In this document: positions 8,774-17,844 of the stretch, in pieces
Layout of the letters: every line of letters starts with the position of its first letter
How positions within the stretch are numbered: the stretch's first letter is position 1
Source of the DNA: Pseudomonas tohonis
GTDB taxonomy: Bacteria; Pseudomonadota; Gammaproteobacteria; Pseudomonadales; Pseudomonadaceae
DNA: 64,000 bases
Direction of reading: 5' to 3'
Assembly: GCF_012767755.2 (NCBI RefSeq)
Contig: NZ_AP023189.1
Coordinates: 5,582,001 to 5,646,000 of the forward strand
The notes under the pieces: generated by a model
Databases searched by the model: none
The model's input: only the letters and a program-made list of their open reading frames with translations
Told to the model about the DNA's origin: nothing
Made by a program: the position numbers and the translations under genes

Positions 8774-10297
8774 ATGGCGCAAGACGATTACCAAGCAGTG
8801 GACGTGTTGCTGGTCGGGGCCGGCATCATGAGCGCCACACTGGCGGTCCTGCTGAAGGAACTCGATCCGGGCATCAAGCTGGAAATCGCGGAACTCCGCG
8901 AATCCGGTGCCATCGAGAGCTCCAACCCCTGGAACAACGCGGGTACCGGCCACGCCGGCCTGTGCGAGCTGAACTACACCCCCCAGGCCGCCGATGGCTC
9001 CATCGACATCAAGAAAGCGGTCCTGATCAACACCCAGTTCGAAGTCTCCAAGCAGTTCTGGTCCTACCTGAGCGGCAAGCAAGGCTTCGGTTCGCCGCGT
9101 GACTTCATCAACTCCGTGCCGCACCTGTCCTTCGTGCGCGGCAAGGACATCCCCTTCCTCAAGACGCGCTTCGAGGCCATCACCAAGCACCACGCCTTCG
9201 CCCATATGGAGTACTCGGAAGACCGAGCCACCCTGGCCGAATGGATGCCGCTGATGATGCCCGGCCGCCCCGCGGACGAAGCGGTCGCCGCCACCCGCGC
9301 GGCCAATGGCACCGACGTCAACTTCGGCGCCCTGACCAACCAGCTGCTGCAGTACCTCGCCACCCAGGCCGATACCCGCGTCAGCTACTTCCAGAAGGTC
9401 ACCGACCTCAAGCGCACCGACGAGGGCTGGAAGGTCAGCATCAAGAACACCCAGAGCGGCGCCAGCCGTGAAGTCTCCGCGCGCTTCGTGTTCCTCGGCG
9501 CCGGCGGCGGCGCGCTGCCGCTGCTGCAGCTGTCGGGCATCCCGGAAGGCAAGGGCTTCGGCGGCTTCCCGGTGAGCGGCCAGTGGCTGCGCTGCGACAA
9601 CCCCGAAGTGGTCAAGCACCACCAGGCCAAGGTCTACAGCCAGGCCGAAGTGGGCGCCCCGCCGATGTCCGTGCCGCACCTGGACACCCGCGTGGTCGAC
9701 GGCAAGAAGTCCCTGCTGTTCGGGCCCTACGCCGGCTTCACCACCAAGTTCCTCAAGCACGGCTCCTTCCTCGACCTGCCGCTGTCGGTCCGCCCGAGCA
9801 ACCTCGGCCCGATGCTGGCCGTGGCGCGCGACAACATGGACCTGACCCGCTACCTGATCAAGGAAGTGATGCAGTCCCAGGAACAGCGCCTCGATGCCCT
9901 GCGCAAGTTCTACCCGGAGCTCGATCCGGCCGACTGGCGCCTGGAAGTGGCCGGCCAGCGCGTGCAGATCATCAAGAAGGACGCCAAGAAAGGCGGCATC
10001 CTGCAGTTCGGCACCGAGCTGGTGGCCGCCGAGGACGGCAGCATCGCCGCCCTGCTCGGCGCATCGCCGGGTGCCTCGGTGACCGTCTCGATCATGCTCA
10101 ACCTGATCGAACGCTGCTTCGCCGAGCAGGCCCGCTCGGCCGAGTGGAGCGCCAAGCTGAAGGAAATCTTCCCCGCCCGGGAGAAGGAACTGGAAGCCGA
10201 CGCCGAGCTCTACCACCGCGTCAGCCAGGAGTCGGACGCCCGCCTGGGCATCGCGACCGCCAAGCCGGCCGAAGCCAGCGCCGCCACCGCGGGCTGA
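8774..10297 (+). CDS. mqo: Malate:quinone oxidoreductase
   Basis: A 507-residue flavoprotein that oxidises L-malate to oxaloacetate and passes electrons to the quinone pool, a membrane-associated route of the TCA cycle. The N-terminus carries the FAD-binding dinucleotide fold ([14 protein letters not shown], residues about 10-24) with the MQO-specific [15 protein letters not shown] block at about 55-70. Length and sequence fit the Mqo family. Position corresponds to mqoB (PA4640). It is transcribed alone, followed by a strong terminator. Confidence 0.97.
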   Translation: MAQDDYQAVDVLLVGAGIMSATLAVLLKELDPGIKLEIAELRESGAIESSNPWNNAGTGHAGLCELNYTPQAADGSIDIKKAVLINTQFEVSKQFWSYLSGKQGFGSPRDFINSVPHLSFVRGKDIPFLKTRFEAITKHHAFAHMEYSEDRATLAEWMPLMMPGRPADEAVAATRAANGTDVNFGALTNQLLQYLATQADTRVSYFQKVTDLKRTDEGWKVSIKNTQSGASREVSARFVFLGAGGGALPLLQLSGIPEGKGFGGFPVSGQWLRCDNPEVVKHHQAKVYSQAEVGAPPMSVPHLDTRVVDGKKSLLFGPYAGFTTKFLKHGSFLDLPLSVRPSNLGPMLAVARDNMDLTRYLIKEVMQSQEQRLDALRKFYPELDPADWRLEVAGQRVQIIKKDAKKGGILQFGTELVAAEDGSIAALLGASPGASVTVSIMLNLIERCFAEQARSAEWSAKLKEIFPAREKELEADAELYHRVSQESDARLGIATAKPAEASAATAG

Positions 10298-10314
10298 GCT
10301 TCAGCGCCATGAAA

Positions 10315-10339
10315 GAACCGCCCCTCGGGGCGGTTTTTT
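10315..10339 (+). terminator. Rho-independent terminator after mqo
   Basis: The stem GAACCGCCCC-TC-GGGGCGGTTTTTTC ends in six Ts, 17 bases past the mqo stop codon. Confidence 0.9.
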
Positions 10340-10364
10340 CGTTCCGGGCCGGACCTCCAGGCCA

Positions 10365-10431
10365 TGTGGGAGCGGTTTCAACCGCAAAGGTCCGGGCACG
10401 GACCCGATCGCGAATGAATTCGCTCCCACAA
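10365..10431. repeat. Paired REP-like element (TGTGGGAGCG ... CGCTCCCACA)
   Basis: Outer arms TGTGGGAGCG and CGCTCCCACA enclose two smaller palindromes (GGTTTCAACC and GCGAATGAATTCGC). The same GAATGAATTC core recurs at 4345-4362, 4488-4502 and 31430-31490. Confidence 0.65.
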
Positions 10432-10448
10432 GGACCGGCTGACAATGA

Positions 10449-11756
10449 TCACCAGGCCAGCGGTGTTTCCTCGCCCTTCCAGAACAGCCAGCGCCGGCGT
10501 TCGTGGTGTTCGCCGGTGCCGATCTGCCACTCCGGACGGCCGACATCCAGGTCGATGATGGCGATGATCCCGGCGTAGCTGGAGGCCACCAGGGTGCGGC
10601 CATCGGCGGAGAGGTCGATGGCGCAGAGGGTCGAGCCGAGGAAGTGCTGCCAGACGGGGTTACCCGCCGCGTCGACGCAGCGCAGGTAGCCGTAGGCATC
10701 GCCGAGGATGAAGCGATCGCCCCGGGAGGCGCCGGCGTAGACCCGTGCGCCCGCCTCCACCAGCGTCACCCCGTCCACCTCCTCGTAGTAGTCCGAATCC
10801 AGCCCTGGCGCGCGGGCCAGGTCCACGGCGATGGTGCCGCCGTTGTAGAAATGACAGGCGTTGAAGGCGACGCTGCGGCCATCGCCGCTGAACAGCGCGA
10901 AGTGCGGGTACTCGCCATGGGGGCCGATGGCCGCGACCGGCTGCAGGTCGGCATCGAACAGGTGGTGACGTCCGTCCTGGGCGCCCACCGCGATCCACCG
11001 GCCATCGGCCGATACCGCGCCGTGCTCCATGCTCAGCCCCGTGGAATAGGGCGGGTCGTAGTCGGTGGCCTCGGCGTATTCCCGGAGCGATGCGTTGTCC
11101 GGGTACAGGCGGCGCGCGCCTTCCTGTTCCAGCACGAAGATGCCGGAGCCGCTCACCAGCAGCACCCGGCGGCCGTCCGGGAAGGGCTGCAGCCGCGTGG
11201 GGCGCGGCGTCTCGGCAAAGGCTTCCAGCTCCACGCCCTCGGGCGCGTCCTCATCGCCTCGCGGCCAGGGGCATCGCAGCACCACCGGGCCGTCCCAGCC
11301 ATCACGCACTTCCACATCCGTTTCCCGCGCCAGCGCGTAGAAACGGCGGTTGGGGCAGGCCCCGAAGAAGGCCAGCCCCGGTACATCCTCGACCCGATCA
11401 CCGACGATGCGCACCACCCGCCCCGGCTCCCAGGTGGCGCCGATGCGCGCGACGATGGAGCCATCATCGAGCAGCGCCAGCAGGGGGATCGCCTGGCCCT
11501 TCTCGTCGAGCACCTCGTTCAGCGGCGCATGGGCCGGCGGCCAGGTCGCCTGCAGCCCGTCCAGGCGGCCGCTGCGGTTGGCCTCGCGCAGCGCCTCCAG
11601 CAGCGCCGGGACCAGCTTCTCGCGCCCGGCGGAGCTGGGTTCGTCGCCCACGTTGTCCCAGCCCTCGCGCAGGCCCTTCTCGATATAGGCATTGATCGCG
11701 CGGGCATAGGCGATGGTCTGCCGCTGCCAGTGTTGCGATGCGTCTTCCTTGCTCAT
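10449..11756 (-). CDS. WD40/beta-propeller-like hypothetical protein
   Basis: A 435-residue product; ATG 11756 is chosen because gaggagg lies six bases upstream. The first 80 residues are helical. The remainder is a series of strand-rich repeats with alternating G-D/D-G turns and R-x-x-x-V-x-G endings (for example GAVSADGRWIAVGAQDG and AIDLSADGRTLVASSYAG), a beta-propeller pattern resembling WD40 or quinoprotein-like repeats. There is no signal peptide. Function is unknown; such propellers usually serve as protein-interaction scaffolds. Confidence 0.65.
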   Translation of the reverse strand: MSKEDASQHWQRQTIAYARAINAYIEKGLREGWDNVGDEPSSAGREKLVPALLEALREANRSGRLDGLQATWPPAHAPLNEVLDEKGQAIPLLALLDDGSIVARIGATWEPGRVVRIVGDRVEDVPGLAFFGACPNRRFYALARETDVEVRDGWDGPVVLRCPWPRGDEDAPEGVELEAFAETPRPTRLQPFPDGRRVLLVSGSGIFVLEQEGARRLYPDNASLREYAEATDYDPPYSTGLSMEHGAVSADGRWIAVGAQDGRHHLFDADLQPVAAIGPHGEYPHFALFSGDGRSVAFNACHFYNGGTIAVDLARAPGLDSDYYEEVDGVTLVEAGARVYAGASRGDRFILGDAYGYLRCVDAAGNPVWQHFLGSTLCAIDLSADGRTLVASSYAGIIAIIDLDVGRPEWQIGTGEHHERRRWLFWKGEETPLAW

Positions 11757-11810
11757 GTGCACCTCCTCGTGCGTGCGCTGGGTCACTGTTTTCGCCAGGC
11801 CCAGAAAAGC

Positions 11811-11834
11811 AGAAACCCGCTCGAAGGCGGGTTC
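11811..11834 (-). terminator. Terminator after the PA4642-family gene
   Basis: On the minus strand GAACCCGCC-TTCGA-GCGGGTTTC is followed by a T-containing tract 23 bases after the stop of the small gene at 11857. Confidence 0.7.
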
Positions 11835-11856
11835 CTGTGGATGGGTTCTTGCCGGA

Positions 11857-12144
11857 TCAGCCCCGGGCGGCCTGGACCGCCTCGATGTAGGGCTCGGCCA
11901 GGCGCTGGTCCTTGATCAGGGCGATGAAGTCGTTGCCCTGGGCGTCCTTGGCCGCGAGGTCGTAGCCGGCCTCGAGGAAGAACTGCAGGAAACGCTCGAA
12001 GTCGTCGATGCGCAGGCCGCGGTAGGCCTTGACCAGCTTGTGCAGGGACGGCGGCGTGTCGTCGGCCGGCTCCACCTCGAGGAACAGCTTGATCGAGTCC
12101 TCGGTGATTTCTTCGCCGATCACCTGCTTCTTGTCTTTGCGCAT
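11857..12144 (-). CDS. PA4642 family protein
   Basis: A 95-residue acidic, helical protein with the characteristic start MRKDKKQVIGEEITEDSIK and the D-D-F-E-R-F-L-x-F-F centre of the Pseudomonas PA4642 family. Ankyrin-like features (AAKDAQGNDFIALI) are seen in the second half. Function is unknown. It sits between the propeller protein gene and the PA4643-like gene on the same strand. Confidence 0.85.
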   Translation of the reverse strand: MRKDKKQVIGEEITEDSIKLFLEVEPADDTPPSLHKLVKAYRGLRIDDFERFLQFFLEAGYDLAAKDAQGNDFIALIKDQRLAEPYIEAVQAARG

Positions 12145-12207
12145 CGCTCACTACTCTCTGGCCGGAACACACGGGGCCCGAAGTTTACCCCCGCAGGCCG
12201 ACGCGGC

Positions 12208-12729
12208 TCAACGCAGGCGTACGGGCCCCTGGTGCAGGTCGGCCCAGACATGGCCATTGGGGTAGGCGGCGAACTGGCAGAACACCGCGCCGTTGCGCAG
12301 CAGGTCGAGCACCGCGCGGTACTGGGACTGTGGATAGTGCAGCGTCAGCTTGCGGGCGACCTCGTCGTAGGTCGCCTTCTTCAGGCTCTTGCCATCGACC
12401 TCGAAATCGATCTGCACGTCGACCGCCTCCGAGCCCTTGCCGACCGTCTTGCCTACGGGCGTGGCACGCAGCTGGATCAGCATCGGCGTGGTGATCGGGA
12501 TCGGCTGCTGGTTGGACTGGCGCTGGTTGCCCAGGGTGACGCGGTAGCTGACCACCTTCAGCAGCAGCACCTGTTCGGGCTGCTCCTGGCGCAGGCCCTG
12601 CTCGTCCGGCGGCAGGAACTCGGCGTGCAATTGCGTGGCTGCGCCCTTGGGCGCCTCGCCCGGGGCGGCGGCCAGGGGCAGGCTGGCAGCGAGCAGGAGG
12701 ACGGCGGCGAAACGGCTACGGCGAGACAT
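12208..12729 (-). CDS. Exported hypothetical protein
   Basis: A 173-residue protein with an N-terminal signal peptide (basic start, then AAVLLLAASLPLAAA with a likely cleavage near residue 22). Met 12729 lies after a Shine-Dalgarno-like ggag. The mature part is strand-rich with no motif I recognise. The neighbour order agrees with PA4643 of PAO1. Periplasmic location is inferred. Confidence 0.7.
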   Translation of the reverse strand: MSRRSRFAAVLLLAASLPLAAAPGEAPKGAATQLHAEFLPPDEQGLRQEQPEQVLLLKVVSYRVTLGNQRQSNQQPIPITTPMLIQLRATPVGKTVGKGSEAVDVQIDFEVDGKSLKKATYDEVARKLTLHYPQSQYRAVLDLLRNGAVFCQFAAYPNGHVWADLHQGPVRLR

Positions 12730-12858
12730 CGGCAACTCCCGGTACGAACGAGCGCAGCACTCTAGCACGGGCTCCCGGCCCAAAGTCATTGGACTCAGGT
12801 CAAGGTGCCTGGCGCCGTGCAGCCCTTATACTCGGTGCCTTCCGCCGAGGAGCCCGCC

Positions 12859-14583
12859 ATGTCATTGCCCCTGCCGCCCTTGTTCGCCGCCCTGCGCCAG
12901 AGCCTGCGCAGCGGTTATTCCTGGAGATCCCTGCGCAACGACCTCGGGGCCGGGCTGACGGTGGGCATAGTCGCCATCCCGCTGGCCATGGCCCTGGCCA
13001 TCGCCGTTGGGGTCGCCCCGCAGCACGGCCTCTACACGGTGCTGGTGGCCGCCCCGCTGATCGCCCTCACCGGCGGCTCGCGCTTCAACGTCTCCGGCCC
13101 CACCGCCGCCTTCGTGGTCATCCTCCTGCCGATCACCCAGCAGTTCGGCCTCGGCGGCCTGCTGCTGTGCACCATGATGGCCGGGACGATCCTCATCGCC
13201 ATGGGCCTGGCGCGCTTCGGCCGGTTGATCCAGTTCATCCCCTACCCGGTGACCCTGGGCTTCACCGCCGGCATCGGCATCGTCATCGCCACCCTGCAGG
13301 TCAAGGACCTGCTGGGCCTGCAGCTGGCGCACCCGCCGCAGAACTACGTCGAGCAGATCGGCCTGCTGGCCCGGGCGCTGCCCGGTGCGCACCTGGGCGA
13401 TGCGCTGGTGGCCCTGGCCTGCCTGGGCGTCCTGCTGGCGTGGCCGCGCCTGGTGCCCAAGGTGCCGGGGCACCTGGTAGCCCTGGCGGTCGGCGCCCTG
13501 CTGGGCCTCGCCCTCGAACGCATGGGCCTGCCGGTGGCCACCCTGGGCGAACGCTTCACCTACGAACTGGACGGCGTGGTGCACCCGGGCATCCCGCCGT
13601 TGCTGCCGAGCTTCGCCTGGCCCTGGCAACTGCCAGGGGCCAGCGGCGCACCGCTGGTGCTGTCCTTCGAACTGGTGCGTCAGCTGCTCGCGCCGGCTTT
13701 CGCCATCGCCATGCTCGGTGCCATCGAATCGCTGCTCTGCGCCGTGGTTTCAGACGGCATGGCCGGCACCCGCCACGACCCCAACGCCGAGCTGCTGGGC
13801 CAGGGCCTGGGCAACCTGGTCGCCCCGCTGTTCGGCGGCATCACCGCCACCGCCGCCATCGCCCGCAGCGCCGCCAACGTGCGCGCCGGCGCAGTCTCGC
13901 CCATCGCGTCGGTGATCCACGCCGGCGTGGTGCTGCTGGCGATGCTCCTGCTCGCGCCGCTGTTCAGCTACCTGCCGATGGCGGCCCTCGCGGCATTGCT
14001 GCTGATGGTGGCGTGGAACATGAGCGAGGCGCGCCACGTCGCCCACACGCTGCGCATCGCCCCCCGCAACGACGTGCTGGTGCTGCTCACCTGCCTGGTG
14101 CTGACGGTGCTCTTCGACATGGTGCTGGCGGTCGGCGTCGGCCTGTTGCTGGCCGCCGGGCTGTTCATCAAGCGCATGAGCGACCTGACCGATGCCCTGC
14201 CGCTGCCGCCGCGCTTCCACCAGGCGCTGGACGGCCTGCCGGAACAGGTGATGCCCTACGTGATCCGGGGCCCGCTGTTCTTCGGCGTGGCGGAGAAGGC
14301 ATTGAGCGTGCTGCGCCGGCTCAACCCGCAGGTGAAGGTGGTGATCGTCGAGATCAGCGCGGTGCCGCTGCTGGACATGACCGCCCTGGCAGCCATCGAG
14401 AATCTGTTGGCCGACTACCGCAGGCAGGGGATCGGCCTGGTCCTGGTGGGCACCACCTCGCGGGTGCGGCTGAAGCTGCGCCGCGCCGGCATCCTCCGCG
14501 AGGAAGGGCGCCTGGCCTATGTGCGCGACCTGGAGCAGGCGCGCGCCAAGGCCCTGCGCTGGCTGGAGCCTCAGTCGAACTGA
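12859..14583 (+). CDS. dauA: SulP-family anion transporter, DauA-like
   Basis: A 574-residue inner-membrane carrier with 10 or more helices and a C-terminal cytoplasmic STAS domain (about residues 450-560, with VVIVEISAVPLLDMTALAAIE). The N-terminal block (AGLTVGIVAIPLAMALAIAVGVAPQ...) and the G-G-S-R-F-N-V-S-G-P-T-A-A-F signature closely resemble E. coli DauA (YchM), which imports C4-dicarboxylates such as succinate at acidic pH. ATG 12859 has aggag upstream and removes 18 unlikely residues. Sulfate or bicarbonate as substrate cannot be excluded. Confidence 0.85.
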   Translation: MSLPLPPLFAALRQSLRSGYSWRSLRNDLGAGLTVGIVAIPLAMALAIAVGVAPQHGLYTVLVAAPLIALTGGSRFNVSGPTAAFVVILLPITQQFGLGGLLLCTMMAGTILIAMGLARFGRLIQFIPYPVTLGFTAGIGIVIATLQVKDLLGLQLAHPPQNYVEQIGLLARALPGAHLGDALVALACLGVLLAWPRLVPKVPGHLVALAVGALLGLALERMGLPVATLGERFTYELDGVVHPGIPPLLPSFAWPWQLPGASGAPLVLSFELVRQLLAPAFAIAMLGAIESLLCAVVSDGMAGTRHDPNAELLGQGLGNLVAPLFGGITATAAIARSAANVRAGAVSPIASVIHAGVVLLAMLLLAPLFSYLPMAALAALLLMVAWNMSEARHVAHTLRIAPRNDVLVLLTCLVLTVLFDMVLAVGVGLLLAAGLFIKRMSDLTDALPLPPRFHQALDGLPEQVMPYVIRGPLFFGVAEKALSVLRRLNPQVKVVIVEISAVPLLDMTALAAIENLLADYRRQGIGLVLVGTTSRVRLKLRRAGILREEGRLAYVRDLEQARAKALRWLEPQSN

Positions 14584-15041
14584 GCGCGCATCCAGGCCAG
14601 GTAGTCGGGGGCGGCGGGCTCGCCTTCGCGTGGCGCCCAGGGTGCGAACTCAGCCTCGACGAGCGCGCGATAGGGGCCGGCCTTGCATTCGAAGAGCAGG
14701 CTGTCGGCCTCCAGCACCACCAGGGCGTGGAACTGCCCGGGCGGGAGATCGACACCGACGCATTCGCCGCCGGCAACCAGTTCACGGGTCGCCTCCAGGG
14801 TGCCGTCGTCGGCGAACAGCAGCAGGCCCAGGCGGCCCTTCAGCACCAGCAAGGTCTCGGCCTTGTCGGCAGAAAGATGGCGATGGGGCGCCAGGTAGGT
14901 GCCGGGCTGCAGTCCCACCGCCATTCGGTGGCAGGGCTCTTCCATCGCGTGGAAGTTGTGGTGCAGCCGCTGGCGCGGGCTGGCCGCGGCCCCTGCGGCC
15001 AGTTCGGCGAACAGCGACTGGTCGAGGAAGCGCGCGGCCAC
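14571..15041 (-). CDS. WbuC-family cupin protein
   Basis: A 156-residue single-domain cupin. The first cupin motif is P-H-R-H at about residues 53-56 (APHRHLSADKAE) and the second is P-P-G-x-F-H (about 103-108), giving three His and an acid for metal binding. WbuC-type proteins occur in polysaccharide loci, but there is none here. The gene overlaps the 3' end of dauA by 13 bases, tail to tail, and is 4 bases downstream of hpt on the same strand. Confidence 0.75.
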   Translation of the reverse strand: MAARFLDQSLFAELAAGAAASPRQRLHHNFHAMEEPCHRMAVGLQPGTYLAPHRHLSADKAETLLVLKGRLGLLLFADDGTLEATRELVAGGECVGVDLPPGQFHALVVLEADSLLFECKAGPYRALVEAEFAPWAPREGEPAAPDYLAWMRAQFD

Positions 15042-15045
15042 GGGT

Positions 15046-15603
15046 TCAGAGCCCCTTGACGGCGAAGATGCCGGCGGCGTTGCGCCAGTAGCCCTTGTAG
15101 TCCATGCCGTAGCCGAAGATGTAGCGATCCACGCAGGGCAGGCCCACGTAGTCGGCCTTCAGGTCCGGGCGGGCCTTGCGGTCGTGGGTCTTGTCGATCA
15201 GCACGGCGGTGTGCACGTGGGCGGCGCCGGCGTGCTTGCAGAAGTCGATGATGGCGGCGAGGGTGTGCCCTTCGTCGAGGATGTCGTCGATGATCAGCAC
15301 GTCGCGGTCGATGAAGGAGATCTCCGGCTTGGCCTTCCAGAACAGCTCGCCGCCGCTGGTTTCGTTGCGGTAGCGGGTGGCGTGCAGGTAGGACAGCTCC
15401 AGCGGGAAGTTCAGCTTCGGCAGCAGCTTGCCGGCGAAGATCAGGCCGCCGTTCATCACGCAGAAGACCACGGGGTTGCGCTCGGCCAGCTCGCCATTGA
15501 TGGCGCCGGCGATCTGGTCGATGGCGGCTTCGACCTGGGCATCAGTGTACAGGCAGTCGGCTTCGGCCATTACCTGGCGGATGTGGGCGAGATCGGCGGG
15601 CAT
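15046..15603 (-). CDS. hpt: Hypoxanthine-guanine phosphoribosyltransferase
   Basis: A 185-residue purine-salvage enzyme converting hypoxanthine or guanine plus PRPP to IMP or GMP. The PRPP-binding loop V-L-I-I-D-D-I-L-D-E-G-H-T lies at about residues 102-114 and the purine-binding lysine/aromatic segment near the C-terminus. The start at 15603 matches the known N-terminus type (MPADLAHIRQVM). It is divergent from upp, placing purine and pyrimidine salvage side by side (PA4645-PA4646 order). Confidence 0.93.
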   Translation of the reverse strand: MPADLAHIRQVMAEADCLYTDAQVEAAIDQIAGAINGELAERNPVVFCVMNGGLIFAGKLLPKLNFPLELSYLHATRYRNETSGGELFWKAKPEISFIDRDVLIIDDILDEGHTLAAIIDFCKHAGAAHVHTAVLIDKTHDRKARPDLKADYVGLPCVDRYIFGYGMDYKGYWRNAAGIFAVKGL

Positions 15604-15871
15604 GGCTTTTCCTCTGTTTTTGAGCGGCGTTGGCCCTGGCTTCCCGTGGGAAGTTGATCGGGGCGTCAAGATAAAAGTCGGCAAAGGTACTCATCCGCCT
15701 GTCCGGGAGCAAGTCCCGCCGGACGAGTGTCGAGGATAGTTTGTCGCAGCCCCGCAGGCCTCGTCACTCAACGCCCTGAAGGTCGCGCGACCGGCCAGTC
15801 AGTCACGACATGGCACGGGCAATGCTTTAATCTAACGCAATTTTTTTGCCAGCCCGCCGGAGTAACACCCC

Positions 15872-16510
15872 ATGCCTATCCGAGAGATCCGCCACCCGCT
15901 GATCCGCCACAAAATCGGCCTGATGCGCCGCGCCGACATCAGCACGAAGAACTTCCGCGAACTGGCCCAGGAAGTGGGCGCCCTGCTCACCTATGAAGCG
16001 ACCAACGACCTGCCCCTGGAAAACTACGAGATCCAGGGCTGGGCGGGCCCGGTGCAGGTCGAGAAGATCGCCGGCAAGAAGATCACCGTGGTGCCGATCC
16101 TGCGCGCCGGCATCGGCATGCTCGACGGCGTGCTCAGCCTGATCCCCGGCGCCAAGGTCAGCGCGGTGGGCGTGGCCCGCAACGAGGAAACGCTCGAGGC
16201 GCACACCTACCTGGAGAAGCTGGCCCCCGAGATCGACGAGCGCCTGGCGCTGATCATCGACCCGATGCTGGCCACCGGCGGTTCCCTGGTCGCCACCATC
16301 GAGCTGCTCAAGCGCGCCGGTTGCAAGGAGATCCGCGCCATGGTGCTGGTGGCGGCACCCGAAGGCATCAAGGTGGTCAACGACGCCCACCCCGACGTGA
16401 TGATCTTCACCGCCTCGATCGACGAGAAGCTCAACGAACACGGCTACATCATCCCGGGCCTGGGCGATGCCGGTGACAAGATCTTCGGCACCAAGCAGAA
16501 GGACACCTGA
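15872..16510 (+). CDS. upp: Uracil phosphoribosyltransferase
   Basis: This 212-residue cytosolic enzyme makes UMP from uracil and PRPP. The N-terminus ([19 protein letters not shown]), the R-R-A-D-I-S-T-K/T-x-F-R block and the PRPP loop [12 protein letters not shown] (about residues 127-138) are intact, as is the C-terminal P-G-L-G-D-A-G-D loop that binds uracil. The uracil permease gene follows after 3 bases, an obvious two-gene salvage operon. Confidence 0.97.
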   Translation: MPIREIRHPLIRHKIGLMRRADISTKNFRELAQEVGALLTYEATNDLPLENYEIQGWAGPVQVEKIAGKKITVVPILRAGIGMLDGVLSLIPGAKVSAVGVARNEETLEAHTYLEKLAPEIDERLALIIDPMLATGGSLVATIELLKRAGCKEIRAMVLVAAPEGIKVVNDAHPDVMIFTASIDEKLNEHGYIIPGLGDAGDKIFGTKQKDT

Positions 16511-16513
16511 TCC

Positions 16514-17791
16514 ATGAGCGACGACTACAACGATCCGCTCTGGCGCCAGGTGCTGTCCGGCGCGCAGATGCTCTTCGTGGCCTTCGGCGCCCTGGTGCTG
16601 ATGCCGCTGATCACCGGCCTGGACCCGAACGTGGCGCTGTTCACCGCCGGTGTCGGCACCCTGCTGTTCCAGCTGGTGACCGGGCGCCAGGTGCCGGTGT
16701 TCCTGGCATCGAGCTTCGCCTTCATCACCCCCATCATCCTCGCCAAGGGCCAGTTCGGCCTGGCGGCGACCATGGGCGGCGTGGTGGCGGCGGGCTTCGT
16801 CTATACCTTCCTGGGCCTCGCGGTGAAGATCAAAGGCACCGGCTTCATCGACCGCCTGCTGCCCCCGGTGGTGATCGGCCCGGTGATCATCTCCATCGGC
16901 CTGGCCATGGCCCCCATCGCCGCCAACATGGCCATGGGCAAGGCCGGTGACGGCACCGAGCTGATCCCCTACGCCACCGCCATGTGGATCTCCATGCCCG
17001 CGCTGCTGACCACCCTGGTGGTGGCGGTGTTCGGCAAGGGCATCTTCCGCCTGGTGCCGATCATCTCCGGCGTGCTGGTGGGCTTCGCCCTGTCGTTCTG
17101 GTTCGGCGTGGTCGACACCACCCGGATCGTCGCCGCGCCCTGGCTGGAGCTGCCGGCCTTCACCGCCCCCGAGTTCAACTGGCAGGCCATCCTGTTCATC
17201 GTCCCCGTGGCCCTGGCTCCGGCCATCGAGCACATCGGCGGCGTGATCGCCGTGGGCAGCGTCACCGGCAAGAACTACCTGAAGACCCCGGGCCTGCACC
17301 GCACCCTCCTGGGCGACGGCCTGGCCACCTCGGCCGCCGGCCTGTTCGGCGGCCCGCCCAACACCACCTACGCCGAAGTCACGGGCGCGGTGATGCTGAC
17401 CAAGAACTACAACCCGAAGATCATGACCTGGGCGGCGGTGTTCGCCATCGGCCTGGCCTTCATCGGCAAGTTCGGCGCCATCCTGCAGAGCATCCCGGTA
17501 CCGGTGATGGGCGGCATCCTCTGCCTGCTGTTCGGCTCCATCGCCGCCGTGGGCATGAACACCATGATCCGCCACAAGGTCGACCTGGCCGAGGCGCGCA
17601 ACCTGGTGATCGTCTCGGTGACCCTGGTGTTCGGCATCGGCGGCGTGCTGATCGGCACCGGCACCGGCCCGGACGACTTCGGCCTCAAGGGCATCGCCCT
17701 CTGCGCCATCGTCGCCATCGCCCTCAACCTGATCCTTCCCGGCCACGATGCCTGGAAGCACAAGGCGGCGGACGACGCGCCGGACATCTGA
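16514..17791 (+). CDS. uraA: Uracil:H+ symporter (NCS2 family)
   Basis: The 425-residue product is a multi-helix nucleobase permease with the NCS2 features: an early Q-M-L-F-V-A-F-G-A segment, a long run of hydrophobic helices and the signature E-H-I-G-G-V near residue 236-241 followed by the F-G-G-P-P-N-T-T-Y-A-E block. It imports uracil for the adjacent upp-encoded enzyme. It is cotranscribed with upp and ends at a strong terminator. Confidence 0.95.
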   Translation: MSDDYNDPLWRQVLSGAQMLFVAFGALVLMPLITGLDPNVALFTAGVGTLLFQLVTGRQVPVFLASSFAFITPIILAKGQFGLAATMGGVVAAGFVYTFLGLAVKIKGTGFIDRLLPPVVIGPVIISIGLAMAPIAANMAMGKAGDGTELIPYATAMWISMPALLTTLVVAVFGKGIFRLVPIISGVLVGFALSFWFGVVDTTRIVAAPWLELPAFTAPEFNWQAILFIVPVALAPAIEHIGGVIAVGSVTGKNYLKTPGLHRTLLGDGLATSAAGLFGGPPNTTYAEVTGAVMLTKNYNPKIMTWAAVFAIGLAFIGKFGAILQSIPVPVMGGILCLLFGSIAAVGMNTMIRHKVDLAEARNLVIVSVTLVFGIGGVLIGTGTGPDDFGLKGIALCAIVAIALNLILPGHDAWKHKAADDAPDI

Positions 17792-17803
17792 GTTCCACGC
17801 CAA

Positions 17804-17832
17804 TAAAAAGCCCCGCAATCGCGGGGCTTTTT
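17804..17832. terminator. Bidirectional terminator between uraA and the MFS gene
   Basis: AAAAAGCCCCGC-AATC-GCGGGGCTTTTT has an A run on one side and a T run on the other, so it can end both convergent transcripts. Confidence 0.9.
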
Positions 17833-17844
17833 CATGGGAGCCGA

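Noticed and set aside
12789..15059. Very long Arg/Pro/Gly-rich plus-strand frame over dauA and wbuC
   Set aside because: No protein-like composition and no ribosome site; the DauA frame explains the region.
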